Below are positions 15,311 through 25,301 of a stretch of 48,248 bases of DNA, one piece after another; the stretch's first letter is position 1, and each line of letters opens with the position of its first letter. A program made the translations under genes and the position numbers. This DNA comes from Rhodospirillales bacterium (GTDB lineage: Bacteria; Pseudomonadota; Alphaproteobacteria; Rhodospirillales; JASLLZ01), in NCBI GenBank assembly GCA_030754885.1, contig JASLZL010000085.1, positions 1-48,248 of the forward strand, in the 5' to 3' direction. Below the pieces are notes generated by a model. That model saw nothing but the letters and a program-made list of their open reading frames with translations, was not told the DNA's origin and did no database searches.

Positions 15311-18300
15311 CTGAAAAAATTTCTGTTTGCCCTAATCACCCTACCCGTTGTTCTCGTGGCCGCGGTGTTGATCGTCCCCAGTTTCATCGATTGGAACCAG
15401 TACCGCGACGAGTTAGCGGCCCAGGGCAAGGCTTTCACCGGGCGCGACATCACCATCGGCGGTGATATCAGCATCGCTCTCCTGCCCGCCCCCCAGGTGG
15501 TTGCGCGCGACGTCCGGGTGGCCAACCTGGACGGTGCGGCTGCCCCCGATATGGTGCGTCTCAGCTCGCTTGAGGTGCGTGTCGCACTGGGCCCCCTCAT
15601 GGGCGGCAACGTCCAGGTCGAAACCGTACGCTTGATCAAACCCGTCATCGAACTGGAATTGTTGGCGGACGGACGCCGGAATTGGGATATTACCGCCGTG
15701 GCGACGAAGGACGCTCCGCCCGCCGCCACTGCGAAAGGACCGACCGTATCGACGGAACCGGCTGCGGCCCAACCCGACGTTCCCGTGCGGCTGGACAATT
15801 TCGTCATCAAAGACGGCCTTTTGGTTTATCGCGACGAGCAGAGCGGCACCGTCGAGACGGTCAAGGTTGAGACCGCGACCATTGCCGCCGCGTCGCTGAT
15901 CGGTCCCTTTGAAAGTGCCGGGCGGTTGGAGCTGAAGGGCATTGCCTTCGATTACGAGGCCACCGTTGGCGCCATCATTAATCAACGCACCGCGCCTTTA
16001 AACCTGGTATTGGGGGTCGGGGCCGGCCTGACCCGTGTTCAGGTCAACGGGACCCTGGTCGGCATGGCCGAAACGCCCAAATTCAAGGGCACGGTCAAGG
16101 CCGTGGGAAAGGACTTGGCCGGTCTGATCCGCATGGCGAGCGGAGAAGGCCCGCTTCCCGGTTTTTTGGGCCAACCCTTCGGCGTCGAGGGTGATTTGGT
16201 GGCCTCCGCCGCCGGCGCCGAGGTCAAGAACTTGGTGGTGAACCTGGGTGAAACCGAGGCCAAGGGCGCGGTCACGGTAAAGTCGGAAAACGGTATCGTT
16301 ACGGCGGCCCGGCTCGCCGTCCGCCACGTCAATCTGGACAAGTGGCTGGATATGCCGGACGCTCTGCCGGCGAAGGCGGCCTCGGCGTTGGCCGAGACAA
16401 AGCCGAAGGGCAGCGAGCCAAAGGCGTCGATCGCGCTGAAGCCGCAGAAGTCGGCTGGCAAGGTGGCGCCAGCGACCCAGGCCTTTGCCCTGCCGGCGGG
16501 CCTTGCCGGTTCCCTCGTCACCTCGGTCGATACCGTCACCTTCCTGGGCGGACTGGTCCGCCAGGTCAAGGCCAATGTCGAGCTGGCCGAGGGTGACGTC
16601 ACCATCAGCCAGCTCTCGGCTCAGCTTCCCGGTGGCTCCGATATAGCATTGTTCGGCGTCGTCGGCGGCGACAACGGACAACCCCGCTTCGAGGGCTCCG
16701 TCGAAGGCAAGGTGAACGATCTTCGCCGTCTCCTCGGCTGGCTCGGTATCGAGGCACCGCCCGTGGCCACGGACCGCCTGCGCACCCTTGAGGTGACGAG
16801 TGAGATCAGCGCGACGGCCAAGGAAGTTCAGGCCACCGCCATCAAGCTCAAGGTCGATAATACCCAGATCAAGGGCGGTGTGACCGTGGCGTTGCGCCGC
16901 CGCATGGCTTTCGGCGCCGACCTCTCGCTCGACAGCCTCAATCTTGATTCCTATCTCAAGGTTGGGGAGAGCGCTGGCACGAAGTCGGAAGGCGTGGCGC
17001 CCGAGAAAGCGTCCGGGACTAGCGACAAGGCAACCAAACAGGCAACACCCGTCAATCCGTTTGCCGCCCTGACCATTCTCAACACGATCGACGCCAATCT
17101 CACGGCGCGCGTCGGCTCAGTAACCTTTCGCCGCACGACGATCAAAAAAGCCGTCCTCGATGCCACACTGTTTGACGGTACGCTGAAGCTCCGCCGGGCG
17201 AACGTCGCCGACCTGGCGGGGGTCTCGGTCAAGGCCAGCGGCACGGTCGCCGGACTGGACGGCGTTCCCGAACTGAAGGGGGTCCGCCTCCAACTCAGTA
17301 GCGCTAATCTCTCGCGCCTGTTCCGGCTCGCCGACGTCAAGCCGCCAGTGGCGCCCAACAAGCTGGGTGCGGTGAAAATCAACGCGGACCTTGAGGGATA
17401 TCTGTTGCAACCGCGCGTGAAGTTGCGCGTCAAGGCGGCCGGCGGCGATGTATCCATATCCGGCACGGCCTCGGCGGTATCCTTGCTCGGCGGCCTCAAA
17501 GTGGCGGTCACGGCCAGCCACCCCAACCTGGTAAGCCTACTGGGCAAGCTTGACGTGGACTATCGGCCGGTCGGCCCCATCGGCGCTATGAAATTCGCCG
17601 CCGAGGTGGCCGGTGATCCGTCGGCGGTGACGCTCACCGGCATCGATGCCAAGATCGGTGCCGTGGCGGTGAAGGGAAGCGCGGCGATCGGACTGACCGG
17701 AACGCGTCCCAAGGTCACCGCCGATCTGACCACCTCCAAGGTTATCCTTGATCGATTCCTGCCGGCTAAGCGGGCCGCTTGGCTGCCTGGCCGGAACCCG
17801 GTATGGCGCGGCCGGTCAACCGTCATTCCCGCTGCATGGCCCGGCCTGGTGCCATCCGTCGAACGCTCAAGAGTCCGCCGCGTTGCGACCAAGTCCGGCG
17901 CGGCGGGACGCTGGCCCCGGGATCCCATCGACCTCAAGGCACTGCAAAATTTCGACGCCGATCTCAAGGTGAAGGCGGCTTCCCTGGTCTTCGATACCTA
18001 TGCGCTGAACAAGGCCCAGGTAACGGCGACGGTTAAGGACGGCGTTCTGCGTGCCGAGCATTTGAGCGGAGTTCTTTTCGGCGGCGCCCTTAACGGCAGG
18101 GCGACCATTGCGTCGGCCCCTGCGGTCGGCGTGGATGGGGCGATCACGTTGAAGAACGCCGACGTCCGCCAAGTGCTCGGCGCGGTGGCCGGCAAAGCCG
18201 CCGCCGGCGGCAGGATTAATTTGGATCTCGCCCTCGCCTCGCGCGGGCGCAGCGTTGCCGATCTGGTGGCGGCCCTCGGCGGAAAGGGTACGCTTGCATT

Positions 18301-18907
18301 GCGTGGCCTGGACGTCAAAGGCAGCGCCCGGGGCACGGCGCTGGCGTCGGTCCTCCAATTGCTCAATGCCATTCAGGGGCTGGGTGGTGGGTTGGCCGGT
18401 AAGAGCAGTGGACTGGCCGACGTCACCGGCAGCTTTCTTGTCGACCGCGGTATCGCCCGGACTCAGGATCTAAAACTGGTCTCTAATCTTAGTAACGGCG
18501 AGGCGCGGGGCAGTGTCGATCTGGCCAACTGGACCCTCGACGTCAAAGGCCAACTGACCATGGCCCAGAACATTCTGACCCGTCTTTTTGCCAGCAAGGT
18601 GCGCATTCCCCAGCAGGTTCCGTTCGAGGTCAAGGGCGCCCTGGACGCCCCCAAGGTGACCTTGTTGAGAGGGAGCACTGGCGGCGCGCCCACGGGCGGC
18701 ACCGGCATCAAGCCCCTCGACAAATTACTGGAAAAGAAGGGGCTCGGCGGCGTGCTCGATAAGATCTTGCCGCGCCAGCGAAGCACCGCGACCCCGCCGC
18801 CGGCGCCGTCTTCCGACGGCACATTGCCGCCGCCTCCGCCGCCCGCCACCGAACAAAAAAAATTGCGGCCCGAGGACTTGTTGAAGCAGCTCTTCAAGAT
18901 CCGCTGA
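15311..18907 (+). CDS. AsmA family protein, giant envelope protein (probable CTG start)
   Basis: This protein of about 1198 residues has an N-terminal membrane anchor (KKFLFALITLPVVLVAAVLIVP) directly followed by SFIDWNQYRDELAAQ, the AsmA N-terminal signature. A long repetitive beta-rich body, the C-terminal AsmA domain (GALDAPKVTLLRG) and a proline-rich tail follow. AsmA/TamB/YhdP-type proteins are bridge-like lipid-transfer proteins between inner and outer membrane. No ATG, GTG or TTG opens the full helix: GTG 15356 would cut the anchor in half, whereas CTG 15311 follows GGAG by 8 nt and restores the usual N-terminus, so I choose it. Residues about 819-867 form an unusual Trp/Arg/Pro-rich insert. 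The 3' end overlaps the convergent RHH gene by 14 nt. Confidence 0.85.
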   Translation: MKKFLFALITLPVVLVAAVLIVPSFIDWNQYRDELAAQGKAFTGRDITIGGDISIALLPAPQVVARDVRVANLDGAAAPDMVRLSSLEVRVALGPLMGGNVQVETVRLIKPVIELELLADGRRNWDITAVATKDAPPAATAKGPTVSTEPAAAQPDVPVRLDNFVIKDGLLVYRDEQSGTVETVKVETATIAAASLIGPFESAGRLELKGIAFDYEATVGAIINQRTAPLNLVLGVGAGLTRVQVNGTLVGMAETPKFKGTVKAVGKDLAGLIRMASGEGPLPGFLGQPFGVEGDLVASAAGAEVKNLVVNLGETEAKGAVTVKSENGIVTAARLAVRHVNLDKWLDMPDALPAKAASALAETKPKGSEPKASIALKPQKSAGKVAPATQAFALPAGLAGSLVTSVDTVTFLGGLVRQVKANVELAEGDVTISQLSAQLPGGSDIALFGVVGGDNGQPRFEGSVEGKVNDLRRLLGWLGIEAPPVATDRLRTLEVTSEISATAKEVQATAIKLKVDNTQIKGGVTVALRRRMAFGADLSLDSLNLDSYLKVGESAGTKSEGVAPEKASGTSDKATKQATPVNPFAALTILNTIDANLTARVGSVTFRRTTIKKAVLDATLFDGTLKLRRANVADLAGVSVKASGTVAGLDGVPELKGVRLQLSSANLSRLFRLADVKPPVAPNKLGAVKINADLEGYLLQPRVKLRVKAAGGDVSISGTASAVSLLGGLKVAVTASHPNLVSLLGKLDVDYRPVGPIGAMKFAAEVAGDPSAVTLTGIDAKIGAVAVKGSAAIGLTGTRPKVTADLTTSKVILDRFLPAKRAAWLPGRNPVWRGRSTVIPAAWPGLVPSVERSRVRRVATKSGAAGRWPRDPIDLKALQNFDADLKVKAASLVFDTYALNKAQVTATVKDGVLRAEHLSGVLFGGALNGRATIASAPAVGVDGAITLKNADVRQVLGAVAGKAAAGGRINLDLALASRGRSVADLVAALGGKGTLALRGLDVKGSARGTALASVLQLLNAIQGLGGGLAGKSSGLADVTGSFLVDRGIARTQDLKLVSNLSNGEARGSVDLANWTLDVKGQLTMAQNILTRLFASKVRIPQQVPFEVKGALDAPKVTLLRGSTGGAPTGGTGIKPLDKLLEKKGLGGVLDKILPRQRSTATPPPAPSSDGTLPPPPPPATEQKKLRPEDLLKQLFKIR

Positions 18908-19124
18908 GGCGTCTCGTTTCATCGAGAACGAAAACGCGGATGGCGCTCGAAAGGTTGCCGGGGCGCGCCCGATCGACCTCGGCGGCAAGGCGGTTTACCG
19001 AGATACCCCGAACCCGCGCCATTTCGGCAAAGGCCTCCCAAAAGGCGTCTTCCAGGGACACGCTGGTGCGGTGGCCGGCGATTTCCAGCGAATGCTTGCG
19101 GATGCGCCCCGGTTCGGTGGTCAC
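18894..19124 (-). CDS. Ribbon-helix-helix domain protein
   Basis: This 76-residue protein has SLEIAGHRTSVSLEDAFWEAF then ISVNRLAAEVD and NLSSAIRVFVLDE, the RHH_4-type aryl-sulfate-sulfotransferase-like/AcrR-unrelated fold widespread in alphaproteobacteria. These are presumed DNA-binding proteins of unknown target. I start it at GTG 19124, whose GTGA overlaps the TGA of the upstream TfoX-domain gene and which has a GGGGGG Shine-Dalgarno nearby; an ATG at 19178 would add 18 unrelated residues. It is the last gene of a minus-strand group starting at the glyA-like gene. Confidence 0.78.
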   Translation of the reverse strand: MTTEPGRIRKHSLEIAGHRTSVSLEDAFWEAFAEMARVRGISVNRLAAEVDRARPGNLSSAIRVFVLDETRRLSGS

Positions 19125-19480
19125 CGTTTCCCCCCTTTTCTCTTGCCCGCTTTCCGATTGCGCCTGGCTGCTTCCCAAGCACGGCCGGCCCAGGCGCTGA
19201 TTTCTTCGGCATCCTCCATAACGTCGTCCGGCACCTCGTGATAGGGCATGGTCATGCGGCCGTCCTCGAAGGGAACGAAGGGGGTCATGTCGGCCGCTTC
19301 GTATTCTCCACGGTTGCCGTCATCGGTACGGAAATAGAGCACGTCGCGACGCGTGATCAGACCGAACATGACGCCGTCGCGGTAAAGCCCGACACCGCCG
19401 AACATGGGCCGGGCCGTCACCCCGCCAAGGAGCTCCAAAAGGTCAAGAATATGGTCGCGAAGCTCAGGGCTGACGGCCAT
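19121..19480 (-). CDS. TfoX/Sxy N-terminal domain protein
   Basis: This 119-residue protein consists only of the TfoX N-terminal domain: an early helix LRDHILDLLELLGGVTARPMFGG, then GLYRDGVMFGLI and LYFRTDD, ending in a basic tail RRNRKAGKRKGGKR. Full Sxy proteins govern competence in gammaproteobacteria, but single-domain versions are widespread with no assigned function. It overlaps the downstream RHH gene by 4 nt. Confidence 0.85.
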   Translation of the reverse strand: MAVSPELRDHILDLLELLGGVTARPMFGGVGLYRDGVMFGLITRRDVLYFRTDDGNRGEYEAADMTPFVPFEDGRMTMPYHEVPDDVMEDAEEISAWAGRAWEAARRNRKAGKRKGGKR

Positions 19481-19492
19481 TACCGGCTCCTT

Positions 19493-20122
19493 CTATGCCA
19501 GGTGTTCGTACAGCATCAACACAGCGAAAACCAATAAGATGACGCCCGTGCCGCGCGCCATGGCACGGGTGACGGCGGGTGCCACCAGCCATCGGCGCAC
19601 CGCTTCCGCCGCCCACACCATAGGCGCTTGCCACACAGTGTTGATGACGATCAGAACGGCGGCCAGGGTGATCAGTTGGATCGATACGTCACTGCGTCCG
19701 GTATCGACGAAATTCGGGAACAGGGCCAGGAACAAGATGATGACCTTTGGATTGAGAATATTGCACACGATGGCGTCACGGCACGCCTTGCCGGTGCCGA
19801 CGACGGGACCGCCGTTTTGCAGGCTGAGCGCTCCGCCGCCGCGCAGGCCCTGTACCCCAAGCCAGCCCAGGTACGCCGCCCCGGCGACGGCGACGGTTTT
19901 GAACAGCACCGGCGATGAGGCGATGATCAAGCTGACGCCGAGCACCGCCAGTAAGGTGTGGAGGGCAAGGCCGACCTGTACCCCGGCGACGGCGGCCAAG
20001 CCGACTTTGGGACCCGAGGTCAAGGTATAACGCAAGATGAGGATGGTATCGGGTCCCGGCGACATGACCAGCGCCGTCACGGCAACGATAAAGGCACCCA
20101 GGACGGCCATCTCGACGGGCAT
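19493..20122 (-). CDS. LysE/RhtB family amino-acid exporter
   Basis: This 209-residue protein has five to six hydrophobic segments and the family signature VMSPGPDTILILR after the first helix, followed by GPKVGLAAVAGVQVG. LysE/RhtB proteins export amino acids such as lysine, threonine or homoserine. ATG 20122 lies just after the stop of the upstream glyA-like gene; ATG 20158 would overlap it by 32 nt and add 12 atypical residues. Being behind a serine/glycine-type aldolase gene, it may export a product of that pathway, but this is inference. Confidence 0.85.
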   Translation of the reverse strand: MPVEMAVLGAFIVAVTALVMSPGPDTILILRYTLTSGPKVGLAAVAGVQVGLALHTLLAVLGVSLIIASSPVLFKTVAVAGAAYLGWLGVQGLRGGGALSLQNGGPVVGTGKACRDAIVCNILNPKVIILFLALFPNFVDTGRSDVSIQLITLAAVLIVINTVWQAPMVWAAEAVRRWLVAPAVTRAMARGTGVILLVFAVLMLYEHLA

Positions 20123-20126
20123 GGGG

Positions 20127-21440
20127 CTACTCAAGGTCCGGGTAAATGGGAAAGTCACGGCACAGCGCGCGCACCTTTTCGCGCACCTCGGCGGTGTGTC
20201 CCGAAATAGGGCCGTCGTTCATGGCGTCCAGCACATCGGCAATCATGGCGCCGATGGCGGCGAACTCAGTTGTGCCGAAGCCCCGGGTGGTGGTGGCCGC
20301 GACGCCGAAGCGAACTCCAGACGTGACGCTGGGTGGCTGATCGTCGAAGGGGACGGCGTTCTTGTTGCAGGTCAGGCCGGCCGCCTCCAGGCACCGCGAC
20401 GCAGCGTCGCCGGTCAATCCCCGCGCCCTAAGATCGGCCAACATGAGCGGCGTATCGGTACCGCCCGAGACGATATCGACATCGCGTTCCATCAACGCTC
20501 CGGCTAGCGCCCGGGCGTTGTCCAGGACCGCTTGGGCGTAGGCCTTGAACTGAGGCTTGAGGGCCTCGCCCAGGCACACCGCCTTGGCGGCGACGGCGTT
20601 GAGAAGGACGCTGCCCTGAACGCCGGGAAAAATCGCCTGATCGATGCGCCGCGCCAGCTCGCCGTCGTTGGTGAGGATGAGCCCGCCGCGCCCGCCGCGC
20701 AGGTTCTTGTACGTCGTCGCCGTCACCACATCGGCGTGGGGCAAGGGATCGGGGTGGACGCCGCCGGCGACCAGGCCGGCGAAGTGGGCCATGTCGACCA
20801 AGAGTGTCGCGCCGACCGCCTTGGCGATGGCGCCAAAGCGGGCGAAGTCGATGACGCGCGGATAGGCCGAGCCGCCGGCAATGATCAAGCGCGGCTTGTG
20901 TTGGCGGGCCAGGCGCTCGACTTCATCAAGGTCGATCAGCCCGTCGTCTGGCCGTACCCCGTAATGGACGGCCCGGAGCCACTTGCCCGAAATGTTGGGC
21001 GCCGCACCGTGGCTCAAGTGTCCCCCGGCACTGAGAGCCATGGCGAGGATGGTGTCGCCGGGCTTGAGGAGCGCCAGGTAGACCGCTTGGTTGGCCTGGC
21101 TGCCCGAATGGGGCTGGACGTTGGCGAAGGCGCAGCCGAAAAGCCGCTTGGCGCGCTCGATGGCCAGGGACTCGACGCGGTCGGCGAACTCGGCACCGCC
21201 GTAATAGCGCCGCCCCGGATAGCCCTCTACGGTCTTGTTGGTCATCACCGAACCCAGCGCGCCGAGGCTAGCCAGGCTGACCACGTTCTCCGATGCGATA
21301 AGCTCGATCTGATCCTGCTGGCGCCTAAGCTCGCCCAGCATCGCCTCGTGGACCTCGGGATCGGCCGCCGCCAGATCGTCGGTGAAATAGCCCGGATGGG
21401 GTCCCAGTGCCGCCCAAGATGACGCCATGCCGCCGCCCAT
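20127..21440 (-). CDS. glyA: Divergent serine hydroxymethyltransferase-family enzyme
   Basis: This 437-residue PLP enzyme of the SHMT family has [11 protein letters not shown] (45-55), [10 protein letters not shown] (73-82), [13 protein letters not shown] (109-121) and the PLP lysine Lys245. Two usually invariant spots differ: the lysine segment reads [14 protein letters not shown] instead of the canonical TTTHKTLRGPRGG, so the His before Lys is Tyr. The AHGGHLTHG motif reads SAGGHLSHG. These are compatible with a paralog acting on a different substrate (for example 2-methylserine hydroxymethyltransferase or an aldolase) rather than the housekeeping glyA. It heads the minus-strand group with the LysE exporter. 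The symbol reflects family only. Confidence 0.8.
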   Translation of the reverse strand: MGGGMASSWAALGPHPGYFTDDLAAADPEVHEAMLGELRRQQDQIELIASENVVSLASLGALGSVMTNKTVEGYPGRRYYGGAEFADRVESLAIERAKRLFGCAFANVQPHSGSQANQAVYLALLKPGDTILAMALSAGGHLSHGAAPNISGKWLRAVHYGVRPDDGLIDLDEVERLARQHKPRLIIAGGSAYPRVIDFARFGAIAKAVGATLLVDMAHFAGLVAGGVHPDPLPHADVVTATTYKNLRGGRGGLILTNDGELARRIDQAIFPGVQGSVLLNAVAAKAVCLGEALKPQFKAYAQAVLDNARALAGALMERDVDIVSGGTDTPLMLADLRARGLTGDAASRCLEAAGLTCNKNAVPFDDQPPSVTSGVRFGVAATTTRGFGTTEFAAIGAMIADVLDAMNDGPISGHTAEVREKVRALCRDFPIYPDLE

Positions 21441-21519
21441 TCGCCTGCCTTGCGGGGGCGCAGTCTAGCACCCGGGCTTCGTGTGGGAAACCCGCCGCGG
21501 GAGGATGGATCGCGGGCCC

Positions 21520-21548
21520 TTGACGGATGTGATGGCTGATACTATATT
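21520..21548 (+). promoter_or_regulatory. Sigma-70 type promoter of the arsR-like gene
   Basis: TTGACG (21520-21525), a 17-nt spacer and TATATT (21543-21548) place the expected transcription start at about 21555, beside the ATG at 21556. The transcript is therefore probably leaderless. Confidence 0.65.
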
Positions 21549-21567
21549 TAACCATATGGTTAACTAT
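21544..21567. promoter_or_regulatory. Palindromic operator overlapping the arsR promoter and start codon
   Basis: The 16-bp perfect palindrome TTAACCATATGGTTAA (21548-21563) extends to 24 bp with a single mismatched pair. It covers the end of the -10 box, the start site and the ATG. Size and symmetry suit an ArsR-family dimer, so autorepression is the natural reading. Confidence 0.75.
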
Positions 21568-21906
21568 CAACAGAACCATGGACGCGAGGCTGAACTGGAC
21601 GCTGTTTTCGGTGCCCTCGCCGACCCGACGCGGCGCGCCATCCTGGCCCGTCTGGCCGAGGGACCAACCACGGTCGGCGATTTGGCAATGCCCTTCACCA
21701 TCTCGCTGCCGGCGGTCTCACGGCACCTGAAGGTCTTGGAAAAAGCCGGCCTGTTGGCGCGCGACCGCGAGGGCCGAATTCACCGTTGCCGGCTGGAGGC
21801 TCAAGCCATGAACGAGGCGGCCGACTGGATCGCCCACACCCGGGCGTTCTGGGAAGGCCGTCTGGAACGACTCGCCCGCTATTTGGAAACCCCTGAGGAG
21901 GAATAA
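21556..21906 (+). CDS. ArsR/SmtB family transcriptional regulator
   Basis: This 116-residue winged-helix regulator has VFGALADPTRRAILARLAEGP, then a recognition-helix region ISLPAVSRHLKVLEKAGLL and the wing RDREGRIHRC. It lacks the cysteine metal boxes of ArsR/SmtB proper and belongs to the metal-free branch usually paired with an AHSA1 gene, as here (the next ATG is 3 nt after its stop). The ATG 21556 sits inside the palindrome; upstream in-frame ATGs exist (for example 21532) but lie upstream of the expected transcript start. It probably represses itself and the downstream gene. Confidence 0.88.
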   Translation: MVNYQQNHGREAELDAVFGALADPTRRAILARLAEGPTTVGDLAMPFTISLPAVSRHLKVLEKAGLLARDREGRIHRCRLEAQAMNEAADWIAHTRAFWEGRLERLARYLETPEEE

Positions 21907-21909
21907 CCG

Positions 21910-22353
21910 ATGGACACCATGACCACGACCGCCGAGCTTGAACTGAAGCGTGTCATCGCCGCGCCGCGCGAGGATGTCTTCCGCGCCTGGACAGAGGCCG
22001 ATGCCTTGAGCGCCCGGTTCGGACCCAAGGGCGTGGCGGCGCGGATTACCGAGCTCGACCCCCGCCCTGGCGGACGCTACCGCTGCGAAATGAACGAAGA
22101 CGGCACGTACGGTGTCGCCGGCCAATTTAGCGAAGTGGTGCCCTCGCAACGCCTGGTCTTCACCTGGACATGGGAGAACGGTCACTTCGCTGACATCGAG
22201 ACCGAAGTCGAGATCACTCTGGCCGACGTCCCGGGCGGCACGGAACTAACGCTGGTCCATCGGCGCCTGTCGGGCGACGAAGCGCGCGAAAAACACGCCC
22301 AGGGCTGGAACGGCAGCCTCGATTGCCTGGACGATTACCTGGCTGGCCGTTAG
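21910..22353 (+). CDS. AHSA1/START-like (SRPBCC) domain protein
   Basis: This 147-residue protein of the activator-of-Hsp90-like SRPBCC fold has KRVIAAPREDVFRAWTEADALSA at the N-terminus, DPRPGGRYRCEM in the first third and GWNGSLDCLDDYL at the C-terminus. These are hydrophobic-ligand-binding helix-grip proteins of unknown ligand, and the ArsR+AHSA1 pair is very common in proteobacteria. A strong Shine-Dalgarno (AGGAGGA) overlaps the end of the regulator gene. The 3' end overlaps the convergent hydrolase gene by 4 nt. Confidence 0.88.
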   Translation: MDTMTTTAELELKRVIAAPREDVFRAWTEADALSARFGPKGVAARITELDPRPGGRYRCEMNEDGTYGVAGQFSEVVPSQRLVFTWTWENGHFADIETEVEITLADVPGGTELTLVHRRLSGDEAREKHAQGWNGSLDCLDDYLAGR

Positions 22354-22985
22354 AGGCCGCCCAGGAAGGCGGCGATGACGTCCAGCGCCTCGTCCCAGTT
22401 TTGCTGTTCCGTGCGTCCCGACGCCTTGCGCGGCTTGAACCCGTGGTCGCCGTTCTCCAACCAATGCACTTGGATGGCGGGATCAAGGCCATAGGTCGCG
22501 ACATCGGCGCCGCCGCCGAAGGGATCGCGGGTGCCTTGCAAGATGAGCGTCGGGGTGCGGAGCGTTTTCAGATGGTCGATGCGCGGCTTCTCGGGACGGC
22601 CCGGCGCGTGGAAGGGATAGCCTAAACAAACGATCCCGCGGACGGGGGCGTCGCCGGCTTCGGCGGCGGCGGCAAACATGCTCGCCATACGCCCGCCCAT
22701 GGACTTGCCGCCGACGATCAGGCGTTCGTGTCCAAGGGTCTCGACGACCGTCTGCCAAGTCTCCAGCAGCACCGGCGCCCGGTCGGGCGGACGCTTGGGT
22801 CCGCCGACCCGGCGCTTGGCCATGTAGGGGAATTCAAACCGCGCGGCCCGGTACCCCCGCTCGGCCAGCCCTTCGGCGAAGGCGGCCATGTAGGGGGTGT
22901 CCATGGGTGCCCCGGCGCCATGGGCCAGGGCGACGCAAAGCGGCGCGTCCTTAGGCCCGTCAAACAGGATGTCCGGTTGAGCCAT
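22350..22985 (-). CDS. Alpha/beta hydrolase, Tex30/KANL3-like
   Basis: This 211-residue protein has a complete catalytic triad by position: nucleophile Ser95 in GGKSMGGRM, Asp154 in QGTRDPFG and His181 in ENGDHGF. The N-terminal AHGAGAPMDTPYM supplies the oxyanion-hole region typical of the Tex30/KANL3-like branch. Substrate is unknown. I start at ATG 22985; the open frame extends further upstream only as overlap of the fumarase gene. It lies 14 nt after the fumarase stop, so it is probably in the same transcript. Confidence 0.83.
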   Translation of the reverse strand: MAQPDILFDGPKDAPLCVALAHGAGAPMDTPYMAAFAEGLAERGYRAARFEFPYMAKRRVGGPKRPPDRAPVLLETWQTVVETLGHERLIVGGKSMGGRMASMFAAAAEAGDAPVRGIVCLGYPFHAPGRPEKPRIDHLKTLRTPTLILQGTRDPFGGGADVATYGLDPAIQVHWLENGDHGFKPRKASGRTEQQNWDEALDVIAAFLGGL

Positions 22986-22999
22986 GAGTTGACCTGACC

Positions 23000-24628
<1,629 letters not shown>

Positions 24629-24678
24629 GGCGTCACCTTCTTGATCGGTGGGTGATGGGCTTGGCGGCGTGGCAGGAA

Positions 24679-25251
24679 TTACTTCTTGCGGAAGGTGTCG
24701 AGGGTTATGACCTCGCCCGACTTGCCGTCCTCTGGGGCTTTGGTCACCGCCGGCGCCTCGATTGGGTCCTCGGCTTCGTCCTGGGGCTCGTCTTTGAGCT
24801 TGGCCACGGGTTGGGGTATACGCGGCTTTGGCTTGGCGTCGTCTTCGCCCGCCGCCATCGGCAATTCGCCTGCTTCCGTCTCCGACACCTTGAGTTGTAA
24901 TTCGAAATTAACTCCGGGGTCGGCGAAGGCGGTAATGGCGTCGAACGGGATGCGCAGCGGCGTATTTACGCCTTGGAACGCAAGGGTGACCTCAAAGGCA
25001 TCGTCTTCGACGGTGAGGCCCCAAATTTGGTGCTGAAGGACGACGGTGATCTTTTCCGGATATTGGGCGCGGAGCGACTTCGGCATCACCACGCCCGGGG
25101 CATCGGTAAGGAAGGTAATGAAGAAGTGATGCGGGTCGGGAAGTCCATCGGCGGCGATCTGGGCCAAAGCCCGGCGGATGACGTGGCACAGCGCCTCTTC
25201 GACCCATTTGTCGTATCGCAGCACCGGTTCTTGGGAAGGAGGGTCGGCCAT
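24679..25251 (-). CDS. sspB: SspB, ClpXP adaptor for ssrA-tagged proteins (alpha type)
   Basis: This 190-residue adaptor has an N-terminal substrate-binding domain of about 130 residues: [19 protein letters not shown], then [14 protein letters not shown] and [15 protein letters not shown]. An acidic, proline-rich linker and a C-terminal [12 protein letters not shown] follow, the short ClpX-binding tail. SspB tethers ssrA-tagged polypeptides and delivers them to the ClpXP protease. Its ATG lies only 22 nt past the 3' hairpin of the tmRNA gene on the same strand, so the tag-encoding RNA and the adaptor that reads the tag are adjacent and may be co-transcribed. Confidence 0.92.
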   Translation of the reverse strand: MADPPSQEPVLRYDKWVEEALCHVIRRALAQIAADGLPDPHHFFITFLTDAPGVVMPKSLRAQYPEKITVVLQHQIWGLTVEDDAFEVTLAFQGVNTPLRIPFDAITAFADPGVNFELQLKVSETEAGELPMAAGEDDAKPKPRIPQPVAKLKDEPQDEAEDPIEAPAVTKAPEDGKSGEVITLDTFRKK

Positions 25252-25273
25252 GTCACCTCGGCAAGGAACGAGT

Positions 25274-25301
25274 GGGGGGCTTCTGTTGCCAGGTGCCCCC
25301 C
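25274..25301 (-). terminator. GC-rich hairpin at the end of ssrA
   Basis: GGGGGGC and GCCCCCC arms enclose a 14-nt loop between the tag frame and sspB. No U-run follows, so it is either a tmRNA helix or processing signal, or a weak terminator. Confidence 0.45.

Noticed and set aside
20532-21422. Long plus-strand open frame (296 codons)
   Set aside because: It lies entirely antisense to the glyA-like gene, whose motifs are clear; the plus-strand translation has no recognisable domain and reflects high-GC codon bias.
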